A DNA stretch of 64,000 nt, taken from Laburnicola sp. R22_1. Taxonomy: Eukaryota > Ascomycota > Dothideomycetes > Pleosporales > Didymosphaeriaceae. How positions within the stretch are numbered: position 1 is the first letter of the stretch; each line of letters opens with the position of its first letter. Both the position numbers and the translations under genes were made by a program. This document shows, one piece after another, positions 11,216-23,810 of this stretch. The stretch covers positions 682,001 to 746,000 of the forward strand of contig JACONQ010000014.1 in the NCBI GenBank assembly GCA_014281115.1, given 5' to 3'. Under the pieces are notes generated by a model. It was not told where the DNA came from, made no database searches, and was given only the letters and a program-made list of their open reading frames with translations.

Positions 11216-12754
11216 TTAATATTGATACGAGTGGTCGCCTGCTATACCGTATCTCATGAAAGGGGGCACCGCCTGTGGATCCTGATATGATGCGGACGTC
11301 GAGGTTACTGATATGGGCGAGCTCGTGGGTCCTCGTCCAGTACTTCCAGGGTAGTGGTTCGCTGTGGGGCTAAGCATTGGGGAAATGGCGCCGTAGTTAT
11401 GATAAGTTGTATGCGGAGTAGGGTTTGAAACGTTCACATATCCGTATGAAGGCGCTAATTGCATCATCGCAGGGTGGTCCATGGACGACGTAACCCAATC
11501 CCATTGTGACCCTTGAGTGACAGCCATACCCAATGGCTGTTGAACATGAGCGTAATGTGGAGCGGTAGGAGCAAGGCTGAAAGATTCTTGTGAAGTCCAG
11601 CCCGAATGCGTTCCATCCGTGGGCCAGGAATGGTGCGTTTCAGGGGTAGAGACCTGTGTATTGGGGGGTAATAAATCGTCGTAAACGCTCGATTTGTGAG
11701 ACATATCCTCGTCATCAGTGGCTGAGTGTCCGCTAGGCTCGGGTGTAGCCGCTGATTGAGGCAGTGTGATGCCTTGGTTTTGGTATCGGCGCACAAGAAC
11801 CGTGTAGCTGCACCGGGTTAGAATATTTTCGATTGTATTGCAAGCGCACATACCGATTCTTGATGCAATTTTTGGATCGTCCTGGGAAGTGATGTAGCTG
11901 AATGTCTTTCCAATGTCGACCCAGCTTTTGAACCGCTTCAATGAGTACTTTGTCCTGAATAACCGCATGTCAGTTAGCTGGTCACTGGGGCGCCACGACC
12001 GTCCTTGTACATTCACCGGATTCTTACATCTGTGTCTTGCCACTCGCTACGATCCAATTCTGGGTCAAGCGATTGTTGCCACCGTTTCGCGCATTCTAAT
12101 ACTGTGTTAGAGTAATCATATTGTAAGGATTTGGTTCACATACGGTCTGCACTTCTCGACCCTACTACGCCGGCTACTAAGGTCCACCTAAGAGCACGGT
12201 AAGCGCCTGTTCAACTGGGAAGTACACATGGGTGCTACCTTTGACCATATTGCACGACTCCTCTAGCGAGCTGGACGTCCTCACTCTGGGACCACTGGCC
12301 CTTCTTGAGCCCTCCAGCAACCGAATTATGCCATCTTTTTCGACAATCTTTGTTTGTTCTGCCCGGGAGCTTCGCTGCGATTCTACACCTGGAAACCATT
12401 AATAATATACCCCTCGAGACTTTCGGTAGAACATACCAATCTTTCACTTCGCCTTCAATCACTGCACGAATCTTGGTCAGCTCTGTTCATTTGAGTGATA
12501 AATAATTGTCAAATATAGCCAGGGTGGGGTCCCGTTTCATTCGTGAATGCAGTGGCGGAACGGCACCCGGCAGTAATTCCTGGTGGGTGGACCTCGGTAG
12601 TTTTATCGACATGGAACAAGCACAACAATGAATAAAAGGAACACGATCCTCGTTACGTACTCTGAGTCTCGACTTCATCCCGTAGTCTCTGGTCTTCTGC
12701 TGCCGTCCATTTGCGTGGTAGACGGCCGCTAGACTTTGCCGACGACGACAACAT
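11216..12754 (-). CDS. Three-repeat Myb-type transcription factor
   Basis: Model: complement(join(11216..11807,11854..11954,12028..12095,12144..12187,12239..12388,12437..12482,12661..12754)), 364 aa, seven exons; every junction keeps frame. Residues about 14-175 form three Myb repeats. The first runs from RKWTAAEDQRLRDEV to IAAKLPGRTNKDCRKRW. The second starts KKGQWSQSEDVQLARGV and ends RSADQCAKRWQQSL. The third starts LDRSEWQDTDDKVLIEAV and ends FPGRSKNCIKNRYTVL. The regular Trp spacing and the NKDCRKRW, DQCAKRW and KNCIKNR recognition helices indicate a DNA-binding nuclear protein. The remaining 190 residues are Ser/Thr/Pro/Tyr/His-rich and may be an activation region. Targets are unknown. 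It is the only gene in about 17.8 kb and sits 1.9 kb from the RIP block. Its open frames look intact. Confidence 0.9.
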
Positions 12755-14620
12755 GTTCGAGGCTGACGGCAAGAAGTCTATGATGTGGTGCTTCGTGATG
12801 ATGCGGAGGGTGGGATTGTTCTTGCTAACAATGATACAAGCTTGTACAACAGAGCGACAAGAAGAGGATAACGAGGAGAGTAAGTGTCGTGCGAGAAGGT
12901 ATGCGAAGCGAATGTGGGTTCGTAGCGAGCGTCTGTAGTAAAGATAGTGTAGGAAAACGGAGGGCGGAGGAAGCTTTAAACACTAAGCCAAACTCATATG
13001 GGGGGTCAACCACCATGTTGGAAGTCGAATGGCACTGTTCGTCTGAGGGACAAGACCGCTTGACGCAAAATGATTCAGCTAGTTGGCCTTGATTGGGCTC
13101 ACTAGCCATGGCCAGCGGCGCTCACCTGCAGGCAGCTCGAGCAGGGCATGGGGACAGTGCGCAATGCATTGAGGCTTTGCAGCGTGCGTGCGGTAGCAGC
13201 GGAAGGTAAGGCTAGGACCCTGCAACGGCAACTAAGTCGCACGTTCGCCCAGAAAGCTACCGTACTTTCCATAGTAGGGCTGCCTGCCTATACACCGCTA
13301 GATGATGCCCTTGTTGAGCCTAGCATCGTTCTATACATAATAAGCTTATTGTTCCGCTCTTCAGCTGCTCGGCTGTGCAGGGTTCATCCATGGCGCGTGA
13401 TTGGAGCTTAACGTGGTGCGGCCGTTGACATATGCAACCATGGTTACGAGCCCACGGCAGGGTTGCCGGCTAGGCGCCGCAGAGCATTGGTTCGGTAGCT
13501 TGATGCGTAGTCTGACGTCGACGCCAGACAAGCTCGCTCTCCTGTCGTTGTCGACGGCCACGCTGCCGTCCTCCTAGCCAAGGACGGCAAAGGTCTGTCA
13601 GCTAGACCTACCTCTGCGCACCGAGATTCGGCCGACACGATGCAACGTGACTGTAGCGGTGGGTAGAAAATAGCGACACTTCTGAAGCTGAAAGCTTCGC
13701 TGAATCTCGGTGTCGGTCAGCGGACGGCCCGGACCCCGATGTCATGAGAGGCGTCATCGTCGCTGTTGTGGCTCGTTCTACCCTGGCCCTCGCCGACCGT
13801 GCAGTGTATGCAGACCGTCCATCGCCGACCGTAGACCGTAGTGTGGAGAGCTTTCGTAGCTGCTTGTAACATGATCCATGCTCATGCTCAGCCAGCCGCA
13901 GCGCTGTGATGGAAAGCTCTCGAACATGGTTCGAGCTGGGATGCTAGTCGCCGACGTCATTCCGGAAGCGCTGGGGTATGGTTGCAACCCAGCCCTGTCC
14001 AGCGGCGTTCTGGAAGTTTGAGCTGACTGTTCGACCTCACAGAGGATAGGATTGCGAGATGGGAGCTTAGATGAAACGTGCCGTGTTGGGCTGCGGGGAA
14101 CATGTAAAAGGGAGAGTCAGAGTCATGATACCAGTATCGGGGTGTCGGCTTCTAGGGTTCATAGATCCACAAACGGCACGTTCGCGCACCGTGACGCGAC
14201 TGCCAGACGGACAACAACACCAAGAACAAATAACAGTCTTCAATTGAACTGCCGCTGTGAGAGCAGGATTCGAAGCGATGGAGGAAACGAGAGCTCGAGC
14301 ACGTTGTAGAAAATACCACTCGTTCTGCACATGTGCACATCACGCCACGGCGTCCACACCGGCACGACGGCAAGCAAGCTGGCTTCGAAAAAGAAACCAA
14401 GGCCTTTGCAAGACTCCCACCGCCCTTTCACACATATGCAGTCATGTTGCCTCTGGTCACCAGCTGTGTAACACGCCGCCAGCTGCCTCAGCAGATGCTT
14501 CAGACTGCTCTCACACCAGACATGCCTACGTTTGAGTCGAACAGAGACTGCGCGCACGTCGCAAATTATGCAATGAATATCCTCATTTGATTCGCCCGCT
14601 ATACAGCCGTCCAAAGACGC
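12755..14620. other. Intergenic, no gene supported
   Basis: This stretch lies upstream of the Myb gene and includes its promoter. Short frames on both strands lack domains. Base composition is ordinary up to about 14,620, where it changes abruptly to AT-rich sequence. Confidence 0.5.
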
Positions 14621-15056
14621 TAGTTAGATTTTATTTAACGCCCTGCCTACTTTTAATACTATTTTCGCGTCCGTTTTATTAAGGTAATTACTAAGTAAGC
14701 AGCTAAGGCGTATAGGGGTAACTAGTAGTAGCTTAGCTAATAGTTGTTAATAAAATAGCGTCCTATTTCCTTAGGTAAGTCTATTTTTAGGTGTCTTATT
14801 AGCTGCCCTAGGTCTCCTAAGGTTGCCCTTATTATTATTTCTCTACTATTATCTTTTATTAACTTATTGTAATAAAATTATATTATAATTAATACTTTAC
14901 TATAAGCCGCTTAAGTGTATTATAATTATAGCCTTAGTACTATTATTATTACTATTAATATTACTATTCTTACCCTTACTATTACTATTCTTACTCTTAC
15001 TACTATTATCTTTATAGGCCTCTAACGCGTTAAGAGCTATAATATAGTTACTACTA

Positions 15057-15150
15057 CCTTAAAACGCCTTTTTATGTATATAATAGTAGAAGGAATAACT
15101 GTTATTAATATAATATTTTTATTAGAAACTCCTTAGTCGCAAAAAAAATC
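15057..15150 (+). repeat. Repeat family 2, copy 1
   Basis: About 95 bp beginning ccttaaaacgcc, with tatgtatataata, then ttattagaaactccttag and tcgcaaaaaa. The same ordered blocks recur at 22,342-22,434. The tail (ttagaaaccccttagtcg) appears again near 16,389-16,410 and near 22,485-22,510. Confidence 0.75.
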
Positions 15151-17350
15151 ATAGTTGCTATTACTATTACGAGGCGTTTAGCAAATAAAATAAGATTCTA
15201 TATAAGTAGAAATATTATTAAAGGCCTTACTAAAGATAGCTAATAAAGGTAATAGGACTAATAGTAAATTTAAGCCTTAGGTATAGGCGTACGCCTAGAA
15301 AGAGATCTAAAAGATCTCTAACTAGGTAGTAATTAAGTAATAAGTTAAGGCTAAGATTAACTTTTATAAAAAGGACTAGAGAACTTAAATAAAGCTTTTA
15401 AGCTAATTAGGCTTTTCTATTATTAATAGCGTTATTATAGTAGATAGCCTAGTTCTTATAAAGTATTTTAATCGTATTATTTATTTAATGTTAATTATCC
15501 TTTTGAACTATATTTTTTTATTTGAGCCTGCATAGGTTGGGATAGAAAGGCCGCTCTAGTCTAGCGTCTAAAAATACAATCTACTCCTAGTCTCTACTAC
15601 TATAATAGTAGTTACTACGCACTTGCCTTACTATTTATAAGCGCTCTAACACCTATTAAAAGTTACTTAAAGTGTGTATAGAAAACTAACTCTTACTTTA
15701 TTATTACTATTATTAGTAATTGTACTATATTTATATACTACTATGCGGTATACTTATATAACGCGCTTATCTAACACTATAATAACTATAAGAATCTAAC
15801 GCATCTACGCAACGCTTTTCTTTCTTAGCAACTTATTAATAAATACCTTTATCTTTTTTTTCTCTTACTCTTAATCTTACCCTCTGTTACTACCTTCCTA
15901 ACTAGTAGTAATATAAAAAACTATAGTAGGAACTCTATATATCTATTATTACGCCTTTAGTTACTAATTTATTGCTAGCCTAACTAGTATACTGGAACTG
16001 TCTTATATAGGGTAAGGTATACCTACTTCCTATTAATAATTTTATAAATAGAGTAATACTCTAGTATAGACCTAGTAATATTAGTAAGCAAATAGATCTT
16101 TAGAGTGTACTTTTAGGTAGTATTAATAGTAGTATTAGTATTAGCACGAAGGCCTAGAAAGATAGTAGAAAATAAAGCAATAGTAGTAGAAGTGTCTTTA
16201 AGATTAACTTTAATATAAAGATAGAGTATTAGTATACCTATAGTGTGTAAGCTTCTATCTAGTATATATTTTATAATAGCACAAACCTACTAATATAGCT
16301 ACTACTAGCAATCTTTAGGAATAATAGTAGAAGAGATAATAGTTGTAGCGTTATACTAGTTATGATTTTTTTTTATAACTAAGAGATTTATTAGAAACCC
16401 CTTAGTCGTAAAAAAAACCATACTATTATTGCGTTATAAAGGCTGCGTCTTTACTAATATCTAGGTACTAAAGGAGTGTCTTATACTTTAGGATCTAAAG
16501 CTATAAGGTGTAGTAAATTAGCCTAAAGATATTACTAATAGGGTACTTAAAATAAGCTCTAAATGCCTTTTTAATAATCCTTTTAGTTATATAAAGTTAC
16601 TAAATTTCTAGGAATTATTGTTAACTTTGCCTAGCTAGTTATCTATATCCTAATTAAATTTAATAATAGCTGTGTTGCTATAGGTATTAAACTTAGATAT
16701 AATAGTAGATTACTAGAAAGTAGTTATTGCGTTACTAGATATAATAGATAAAGAGATAAAGATTTAGTATACTAGGCGTTACTAATATTATAAGAAATAG
16801 ACTTTATACACTATACGTATAGTAAACTATAGTTATACTATTACTAGATTCTTCTCTAGGGTTAATTTATAATATTACGTAATTCTAGACTAGCTATTTA
16901 ACTAACCACTATATTACATAATTAATAATATTTTTAATAATATTTTTCGCTGCAATAATAATAACAACAATTATAATAGTAACTAACCTAACTATTTTAT
17001 TACTTTTTTATAGTAGATCTTTCCTCGCAACTAGTAGACTATATACTACTCTCTAGGACCTTACTATTACCTATCTCTTTTATACTCCCTTTGCCGCCGC
17101 TTACTCTTACCTTTATTACACTACTACTCTTACTTCTTATTATCTTTATATGCTTATAAGATCTTAACTACTACTAGGAGCTTCTTCTACTATAGCTGCG
17201 CGCGCGCTCTAGCAACGTATAAGAAATACTCTTTTTTTCTTTAATAGTTATCTATTACTATATCTTAGTCTGTGACTTATAAGCGCAATAACTAAACTAT
17301 AGTTAAGTGTCCTATGACTTACACTACTTCTATAGTTATAACTTTATAGT

Positions 17351-17610
17351 CTACTATAGCTCTTTAATAGTCTACTAGTTAAGAGATAATATATAACTTA
17401 ATTATACTAAATAGTAGACTGTTTATTAACTACTATCGCTAATACTACTATGTAGAAAGTTAATAATAAAATTATTATTAGTTTGTGTATATTTTATTAC
17501 TACTACTATGTGCTAGATACTAGGTTTTAGTGTCTTCTATTTTACTCCTCTTTGTATATAGTGCGGACTTAACCTTAGTTAGAATTTTTACACAATAAAG
17601 ATCTTTAATA
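17351..17610 (+). repeat. Candidate LTR, copy A
   Basis: About 260 bp from ctactatagctctttaat to agatctttaata. It aligns along its full length with 18,794-19,054 and in its 3' three quarters with 22,521-22,708. Shared blocks include gataatatataactta, agttaataataaaatt, tattactactactatgtg and ccttagttagaat. A and B could be the two LTRs of one shrunken element. Differences are mostly C/T and G/A, as RIP would give. Confidence 0.75.
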
Positions 17611-18793
17611 TAATATTTATTATAGAGTTCTCTTACTTAACCCTACTAGTAATTTATTATCTATTAAGTATAGAAAGCAGCCTATAGCTACTTCTAAGAT
17701 AACTAGTTGCTTTGCCCCTAGCCTTATAAAAAAGAAGAGTATTATTAAACTACTAAGAAAGGTCTACTCTAATAGAATTTCTTATAAGGCTTCTAAGTAT
17801 ACTTAAATTATTGCTACACTTAAAGCAGATTAGCTAGACAATAAATTTTTGCTAGTAGACTTTAAGTAGCTTATACACTAAGGTAAAGCTAAGCTTAAAA
17901 CTACTAGAAAATTTAGTATATTTTTAGCGCAATTTAAACTAGACTTCTTACTCTAGCATAGCCAAGAAATAAAATAATTACTTACTATCTATTAGCTTTA
18001 GGCTTAATATTGCTTTTCCTAAGGCCTACTTTTAAAGATAGTACTAGATTTAGTAGCTAGAACTATTATAAAGTCTAAAAATAATTCTATATAAAAAGTA
18101 TTATTTAGGCTTTGTATAAGTACGCTAATATATTTAAATAAGCTTTTACTATACTTAAGGTATAAATACCTTATACTATAATATATATAATAAAGGAAAG
18201 ATTTTAATTCTAGTCTAATAGTGCTAATAATACTGCTATTAAAATAGACTTATTTACTTCTAATAATACTCTCCCTTCTATTAAGAATACTTATAATTTG
18301 CGATACTATACTTATATTTCTTTAAAAGACCCTAGTTAAAGAATACCTAATCTACTATATAGTTTACGCTACTCTTATATAGTTAAGCAAAGCTTATTCT
18401 ACTTAGTTGCACCCTAGCGTGCGCCCTAATAATTACTCTAATATTTACTCTAGCTTATAGTACTTATTTTATATCTAGATAAAATTCTTTACTACTTTTT
18501 AGTAGCTAATTATATATAAACTAAGCTCGCTAATAGCAAGTAGGTAAATATACCCTAGGGTAGACATATTCCTATTATCTCTATTATATCTAAGCTAAGA
18601 CGCTTTATAAAGCTACCTAATCGACTCGATCTTAGAATGCTAGAAAGCTAGCTCGCCGCATATACTAAAGAGTTAGATTTAAAAGACTTAGTGTTGTGTG
18701 TGTTAAAGGGGGAGAATTTTTAGATATTATAGATATTATAAGAGGCAGACTTATATAATAAACGTAGAGCAAACTATAGTTACAACTCTACAC

Positions 18794-19054
18794 TCTACTA
18801 TAGCTCTTTAATAGTGTACTAGTTAAGAGATAATATATAACTTAGTTATGCTAGATAGTAGACTGTCTATTAACTACTATTAATAATACTATTGTGCAGA
18901 ACGCTAATAATAAAATTATTATTATTTTATATATATTTTATTACTACTACTATGTGCTAAGTACTAGGTTATAGTGCCTCCTATTTTACTTCTCTCTATG
19001 TATAGTGTGAACTCGACCTTAGTTAGAATCTTCACACGATGAAGATCTTTAATA
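18794..19054 (+). repeat. Candidate LTR, copy B
   Basis: Direct repeat of 17,351-17,610. It is preceded at about 18,705-18,717 by a purine run (taaagggggagaat) that resembles the polypurine tract found just before a 3' LTR. If so, the LTR would start near 18,718 and B is a 3' LTR on the + strand. Confidence 0.7.
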
Positions 19055-19754
19055 AAGCTACCTAATATTAATAAGTACTATAAAAAAGATTAATCTAGCC
19101 CTAATATTAAAGATTAGCTAGAGGATAGGCGTAATAAGCTCTAGGTAAATATAAACTATTACTAGGACAATAACTATATAAAAAATCAAGGCAACCTTAT
19201 AAAAGCTATACTTAGCTACGTTAAAAGCGTGCCTTAAAAGGCTGCGCAAAATTAGTAATAAATAAATTAGACTCTTAATAAAGATTGCAGACCTAAATTA
19301 CTCTTTAAATTTCTAAAAAAGACTTACTATAATTTCTTTACTTCCTAGTAAACATATAAGAAGTTTTATAAGCTCTTTCTTTTTAATAGAATAGACACCT
19401 AGATATTTCTATAGGCTTTTAAAAATCTAGTTAAGAAGGGTAGACTAGATATAAAGACTTAGAAAGATAAATTATAGCTTAAACTAACTAGGAGTTTTAA
19501 GTTAATACTTTAAAGAGAGATAAAAGATTCAAATATTAACTACTTTATAATTAAACGCTAGATAACTATAGCTAGCTACACTCTTTAAGATAATAATATA
19601 ATAAGCTCTTTCTAGGCGCATATAAAGACTTTTTTAACGTATTACCTTCTAAATTAACACCCTTATATATAATAACTAAAAATAAACTCTTTATTTTAGA
19701 CCTACTTCTCCCTTTTAACTCTTTATAATTAGACTAAGGTATAGTGTATTAAGA

Positions 19755-20440
19755 ATAACGCCTACTTTAGCTATAGCAAAAAGCTAAAAGGTAGATACTT
19801 ACGCTACTGCCCTAAGGCAGCTATATAAGTAAATATAGAAGTAGAGAATAATCTTAATTTAAATAAATTTAGTATTACCTATTATACTAATTTAGAGATA
19901 GGTAATTTATTAGATAATAAGGCTTTAAATATATACTACTAGACTACTCTAACCTAGTAGTTTATATAGGAGCTACTAAACTAATTAATTTAGACAAACT
20001 ATAATTTTAACTATAATATATAAATACTAAACTAAAATTGCTACCTATAAGTAGCAAAATAGTAAGGGTTTCTAAACTATTAAGAAGCCCCTAGTTAGTT
20101 ATACTAGTGCAAATTATATTCTAAAAGTTAGCTCTTAGGTTATAAGCTTTAATAGACACTAGTACTAGCGCTTATAACCTTAGTACTTTAAAGTATAAAA
20201 AGATAATATAAAAACAGCTTAAAGCTAAACTCCTCTATCTAATAATATTAATCCCCCTTAAGAACTTTATAGGGAAGAGAAGCGCAAAAGTAGACACTTA
20301 TTTTATAGCCTAGCTTAATATTAATAATTATAGCTTTACTATATAGTTTACTTTATATAAAATAGGGGACTATAATCTTATTATTAGTAAGAAATTTTTT
20401 AAGCAAGCTAACTGCCTAGTTAACTCTTAGAACTGTCGCC
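19755..20440 (+). pseudogene. Decayed retroelement gag/protease relic
   Basis: Read in one frame from 20,146, the sequence gives ALIDTSTSAYN, with the Asp codon at 20,155. This fits the active-site loop (D-T/S-G/A) of a retroelement aspartic protease. The same frame continues with LIPLKNF and GDYNLIISKKFF, like the end of a gypsy-type protease, interrupted by TAA and TAG codons. About 370 bp upstream, near 19,765-19,810, the frame reads YFSYSKKLKGRYLRYCP, which may be a zinc knuckle whose Cys codons have mutated to Tyr. Heavily broken; not functional. Confidence 0.6.
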
Positions 20441-21344
20441 TTTATTAGAAAAATAATAAGAATCTAATCTTTACTAGTAATCTTATCCTACTATAGACTT
20501 TTCTCCTACCTAACCCTTTCTACTAGAACAATACTACTTAATAGAACAGCCTACTTAAAAAGTAGAACTATACCTACTAAAAGACTTACTTATTAAAAGC
20601 TAACTAAAGCGTCTTTAAGAAAATTTCTATCTAGCTTTCTAGCCCTACTATCTTAGTTATTAGAACGTACTTAAAGGCTTACTAGAAACAAAGCTATAAG
20701 GATAGCTTTAATAAAGATAGTAGCGTAGAGGCTAAAAAGCTATCTTCCTTAAATAAAGAACTATTAGATAATAAATTGCCTATTAGTTACCCTATCCCTA
20801 CTACCTAAGGAAGCTACTAGTAAAACTAGCCTATAGGAATTGTGTAGTAGAATCTAGATCTTACTTTTAACCCTAGACATAGAGACTATAAACCTACTAA
20901 AGAAGCTAATCTGTAGATTAGATAGCTCTTACTAGTAGAATTAATTATTTAATTAAAACTACCTTAGTTAAAATATTTTAGATTAGTACTTTTCTATCCT
21001 ACTAAATTACTAATATAAAAGGAGAACTTAGTATTACTTACTATAGTAATAGTCTAGAAAATTATAATACTACCTACTATAGCGACAGATTAGAAAATAG
21101 AAAGCCCGCCTATTATAATAATCTCCTAATAATAATCCTAAATTTACTAATCTAATTAACCCTAAGTCTAACTTTCTATAGAAAGGATGCTTAGGTAATA
21201 AATTAAATAGTAAACTGCCTAATAAAATTTTCCAGAACGCTAATAATTAGAACCTGCCTCCTAACTATTAGCCTTTAATTTAATCTACTAGCTACCTAAC
21301 TTATTTTGCCCTTAAGGGTACCCTAAAATATAGAAGTAGGTAGC

Positions 21345-21514
21345 CTAGTTTACTACTAGTTAAGTAGCTTCCTAGCTAGCCTACTACGCGTAGGCACTTA
21401 TTGCTTTTAGTACTTTTACCCCTAGCTATTTAACTTTCTAGCTAGCTAGTTTACTACTAATTTAGTAGCTTCCTATATATTACACACGCGTAGGGCATTT
21501 ATAACTTTTAGCAC
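21345..21514. repeat. Local direct repeat, two ~69-bp copies
   Basis: Copies at about 21,345-21,413 and 21,446-21,514 share ctagtttactacta, tagtagcttccta, acgcgtagg and cttttagcac/tac in order, spaced 101 bp apart. Confidence 0.65.
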
Positions 21515-22341
21515 CCCTACTTCTACTTCTAGATATTTCTATTACTACTAGCAGTCTTTATAGCTTTAGAAGCTATTTTCCCTAATTAAAAACTATATAA
21601 TTAGATTAATATTTTTTTAAAAATACTCTTTTATAGTAATAATTACGCTAGTGCGTAATAAACTAACTAAATTCTTTTAAGCTAACTATATTTTTATTTA
21701 GTGTTAGAGCTAAAAATACGCTCTATTAGTATAATACTAAATACTAAGATATAGTTTTTACTATATTTTTCTACTAATCTACTAATTTACTCCTAATAAC
21801 TTTCTTTAATATCTTTACTAAATAGCACCTAAATTAAAACCTAAAGCTACTATTAGAACTATAGGGGCCTATTACTCCTATTGCAATCTTTTTAGTTCTA
21901 AAATAGTGCTAGTTATATTAAAAATCTAGTAAAACACTCTATTTTTATATACTTTCCTTTCTATTTTTAGATCTTAAAAGGGAAGTTATATAATAGTCCT
22001 ATACTAGTCTTTTTACTAAGCATACCTTATTACTTTTCTTTTACATTCTATTTCTTCTTATCTACGCCTTTTACCTTTTTAAAGGCGCCTTTCTTAGTTA
22101 GTGTTAGTGTGTAGCTAGCGTAGGCCTATGCTCTACGCTACCCTTTATATAAGAAAGGGCCCCTATATTTCTTTTTTATCTACTATTTTAGAATAGTATT
22201 AATTTAACTAGCTCTTTTAACTATTCTAGCTATCTCTAAGAGGTTAGTTCTATAAGACTGTATATTACCCTTGTATTTATTAATAACTCCTTTTTATTAA
22301 ATATCTTAAAACGCTTTTCTATATATTAATAACTATTAACA

Positions 22342-22434
22342 CCTTAAAACGCTTTTCTATGTATATAATACTAGGAGGAATATCTGCTATTATTATAAAT
22401 TTTTTATTAGAAACCCCCTAGTCGCAAAAAACCA
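22342..22434 (+). repeat. Repeat family 2, copy 2
   Basis: Matches 15,057-15,150 in ccttaaaacgc, tatgtatataata, ggaata.ctg, ttattagaaac and tagtcgcaaaaa. A second shorter copy of the 5' part lies just upstream at about 22,307-22,330. Confidence 0.75.
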
Positions 22435-22520
22435 CCATATTAATAATAATAGGAGAAATAACTACTATTATTGTAATAGTTATATTAGAAATTCCTTAGT
22501 CGTAAAAAAGAAAACTATAT

Positions 22521-22708
22521 CTATTAACTACTATTATTAATACTGCTATATAGAAAGTTAATAATAAAATTATTATTATTTTGTATATATTTTATTACTA
22601 CTACTATATACTAGGTACTAGGCTTTAGTATCTTTTATTTTACTTCTCTCTATATATAGTATAGACTTAACCTTAGTTAGAATTTCTACACAATAATAAT
22701 CTTTAATA
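22521..22708 (+). repeat. Candidate LTR, copy C (5' truncated)
   Basis: Matches the 3' three quarters of copies A and B, from ctattaactactatt to ctttaata. It abuts repeat family 2 on its left, which suggests one element inserted into or truncated another. Confidence 0.7.
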
Positions 22709-23529
22709 TTAGATCTCTATACTAACTATAATACTTTTTGTATTCTAATACTAGTATATATATTAGTATATAGCTATAGTTAAGTCGACCCTACCTATAT
22801 ACGCAACGGCCTTATAGAGTGTCGTATAATAAGCGCATTATTAACTTAGTTACGTGTATTTACATAGTATCTCATAGAGCTAGTATACAGAAAAAATATG
22901 TTATAGCTAGTTATTTCTTTTACTAAAGTATAGCTACAGAATGCGGCTTTATTTACACAAAAATTATTTATAGCTACTATTAATTATGCCTATATAATTC
23001 TTAAAGTATAGCTAGTGTTTAGGGTTATTATAATTTTATTTAGATATATTATATAACGCCTTCTTTAAAGTCTTTATAATATTTTTATAAAGCTATAGTA
23101 GCGTATTAAGAACCTTATAAAAGTAGCTATAATTATTAGTTAAAGTTACCCTTATAAAGTTAAGTACTTACTATATTATTATCTTTATTAAGTAGCCTAC
23201 TTTATATTACGCGTTATACTGGAACGCTTTATTTAAGCAAATATATAAAAAGATAAGTACTTTCTTCTCTATTATTACTCTACTATCGCGCACTAATTAT
23301 TAATATTTTAGGTACTTAAGAAGTACCTTTTATATCTCTAGCTAAAGTTAAAATTTCTTAAAAAGCTATATAAGGTCTCCTAAATAGTCCTTTAGCTAAT
23401 ACGCATCTCTTATTTAATTGCAACTTTGCTTTCTATACTCAAAGGGCCTATATTAGGTATTTTATTAATAGGTAAGAATAATAGCAACGCTGCTAAAGGC
23501 CTCTACTATAGCTATAGTTATAGACTATA

Positions 23530-23660
23530 TAAAATTATTTAGTATAGTATATAATAATATTAGCTCTATTATAATTAAAAAAGAGCTCTAGAGCTCTATT
23601 TTCAAAGAGATGCTCTGTTTTAGCTAGAAATAGCAAGAAGTCGTCTATATAAGAGCTAGT
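23530..23660 (-). pseudogene. Decayed reverse transcriptase relic with YIDD box
   Basis: On the minus strand the frame reads SSYIDDFLLFLAKTEHL, with YIDD at 23,640-23,651. It continues open for about 30 codons to YYTK and then a stop. Y-x-D-D is the catalytic core of reverse transcriptases. The local context (SYIDDF...; later a TK pair) resembles fungal LINE (Tad-like) enzymes more than copia or gypsy. Upstream codons in the same frame are broken by TAG and TAA. The orientation is opposite to the protease relic, so at least two elements are present. Confidence 0.5.
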
Positions 23661-23810
23661 AAGGATATTTTATTACTAAGCTATTTTATATAAAATAGCA
23701 TTCCTATTAGCTTTTAAATAGCGTAAAAAGAAGAGGCGCAACGCTGTTATTGCATCTATTTTAATAAGTAATTAAAATAGAGGCAAAAATAGTGCTAAAA
23801 ATAGGGGAAG

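Larger units (their letters stand above)
14621..23810. mobile_element. RIP-degraded transposon nest, AT-rich block
   Basis: A 9.2-kb block with sharp edges and no open frame of 60 codons or more in any of six frames. TA dinucleotides are very abundant. CA and TG are rare, while CG, CC and CT survive: the line at 15301 has no CA and no TG, and the line at 18601 has five CG but one CA. This pattern is expected from repeat-induced point mutation of CpA to TpA, and not from CpG deamination. Stops are overwhelmingly TAA and TAG. Internal direct repeats and recognisable relics of a retroelement protease and a reverse transcriptase (separate entries) show that the source was mobile DNA. Probably several elements are nested. 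It is likely to be heterochromatic; that is inference. Confidence 0.9.
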
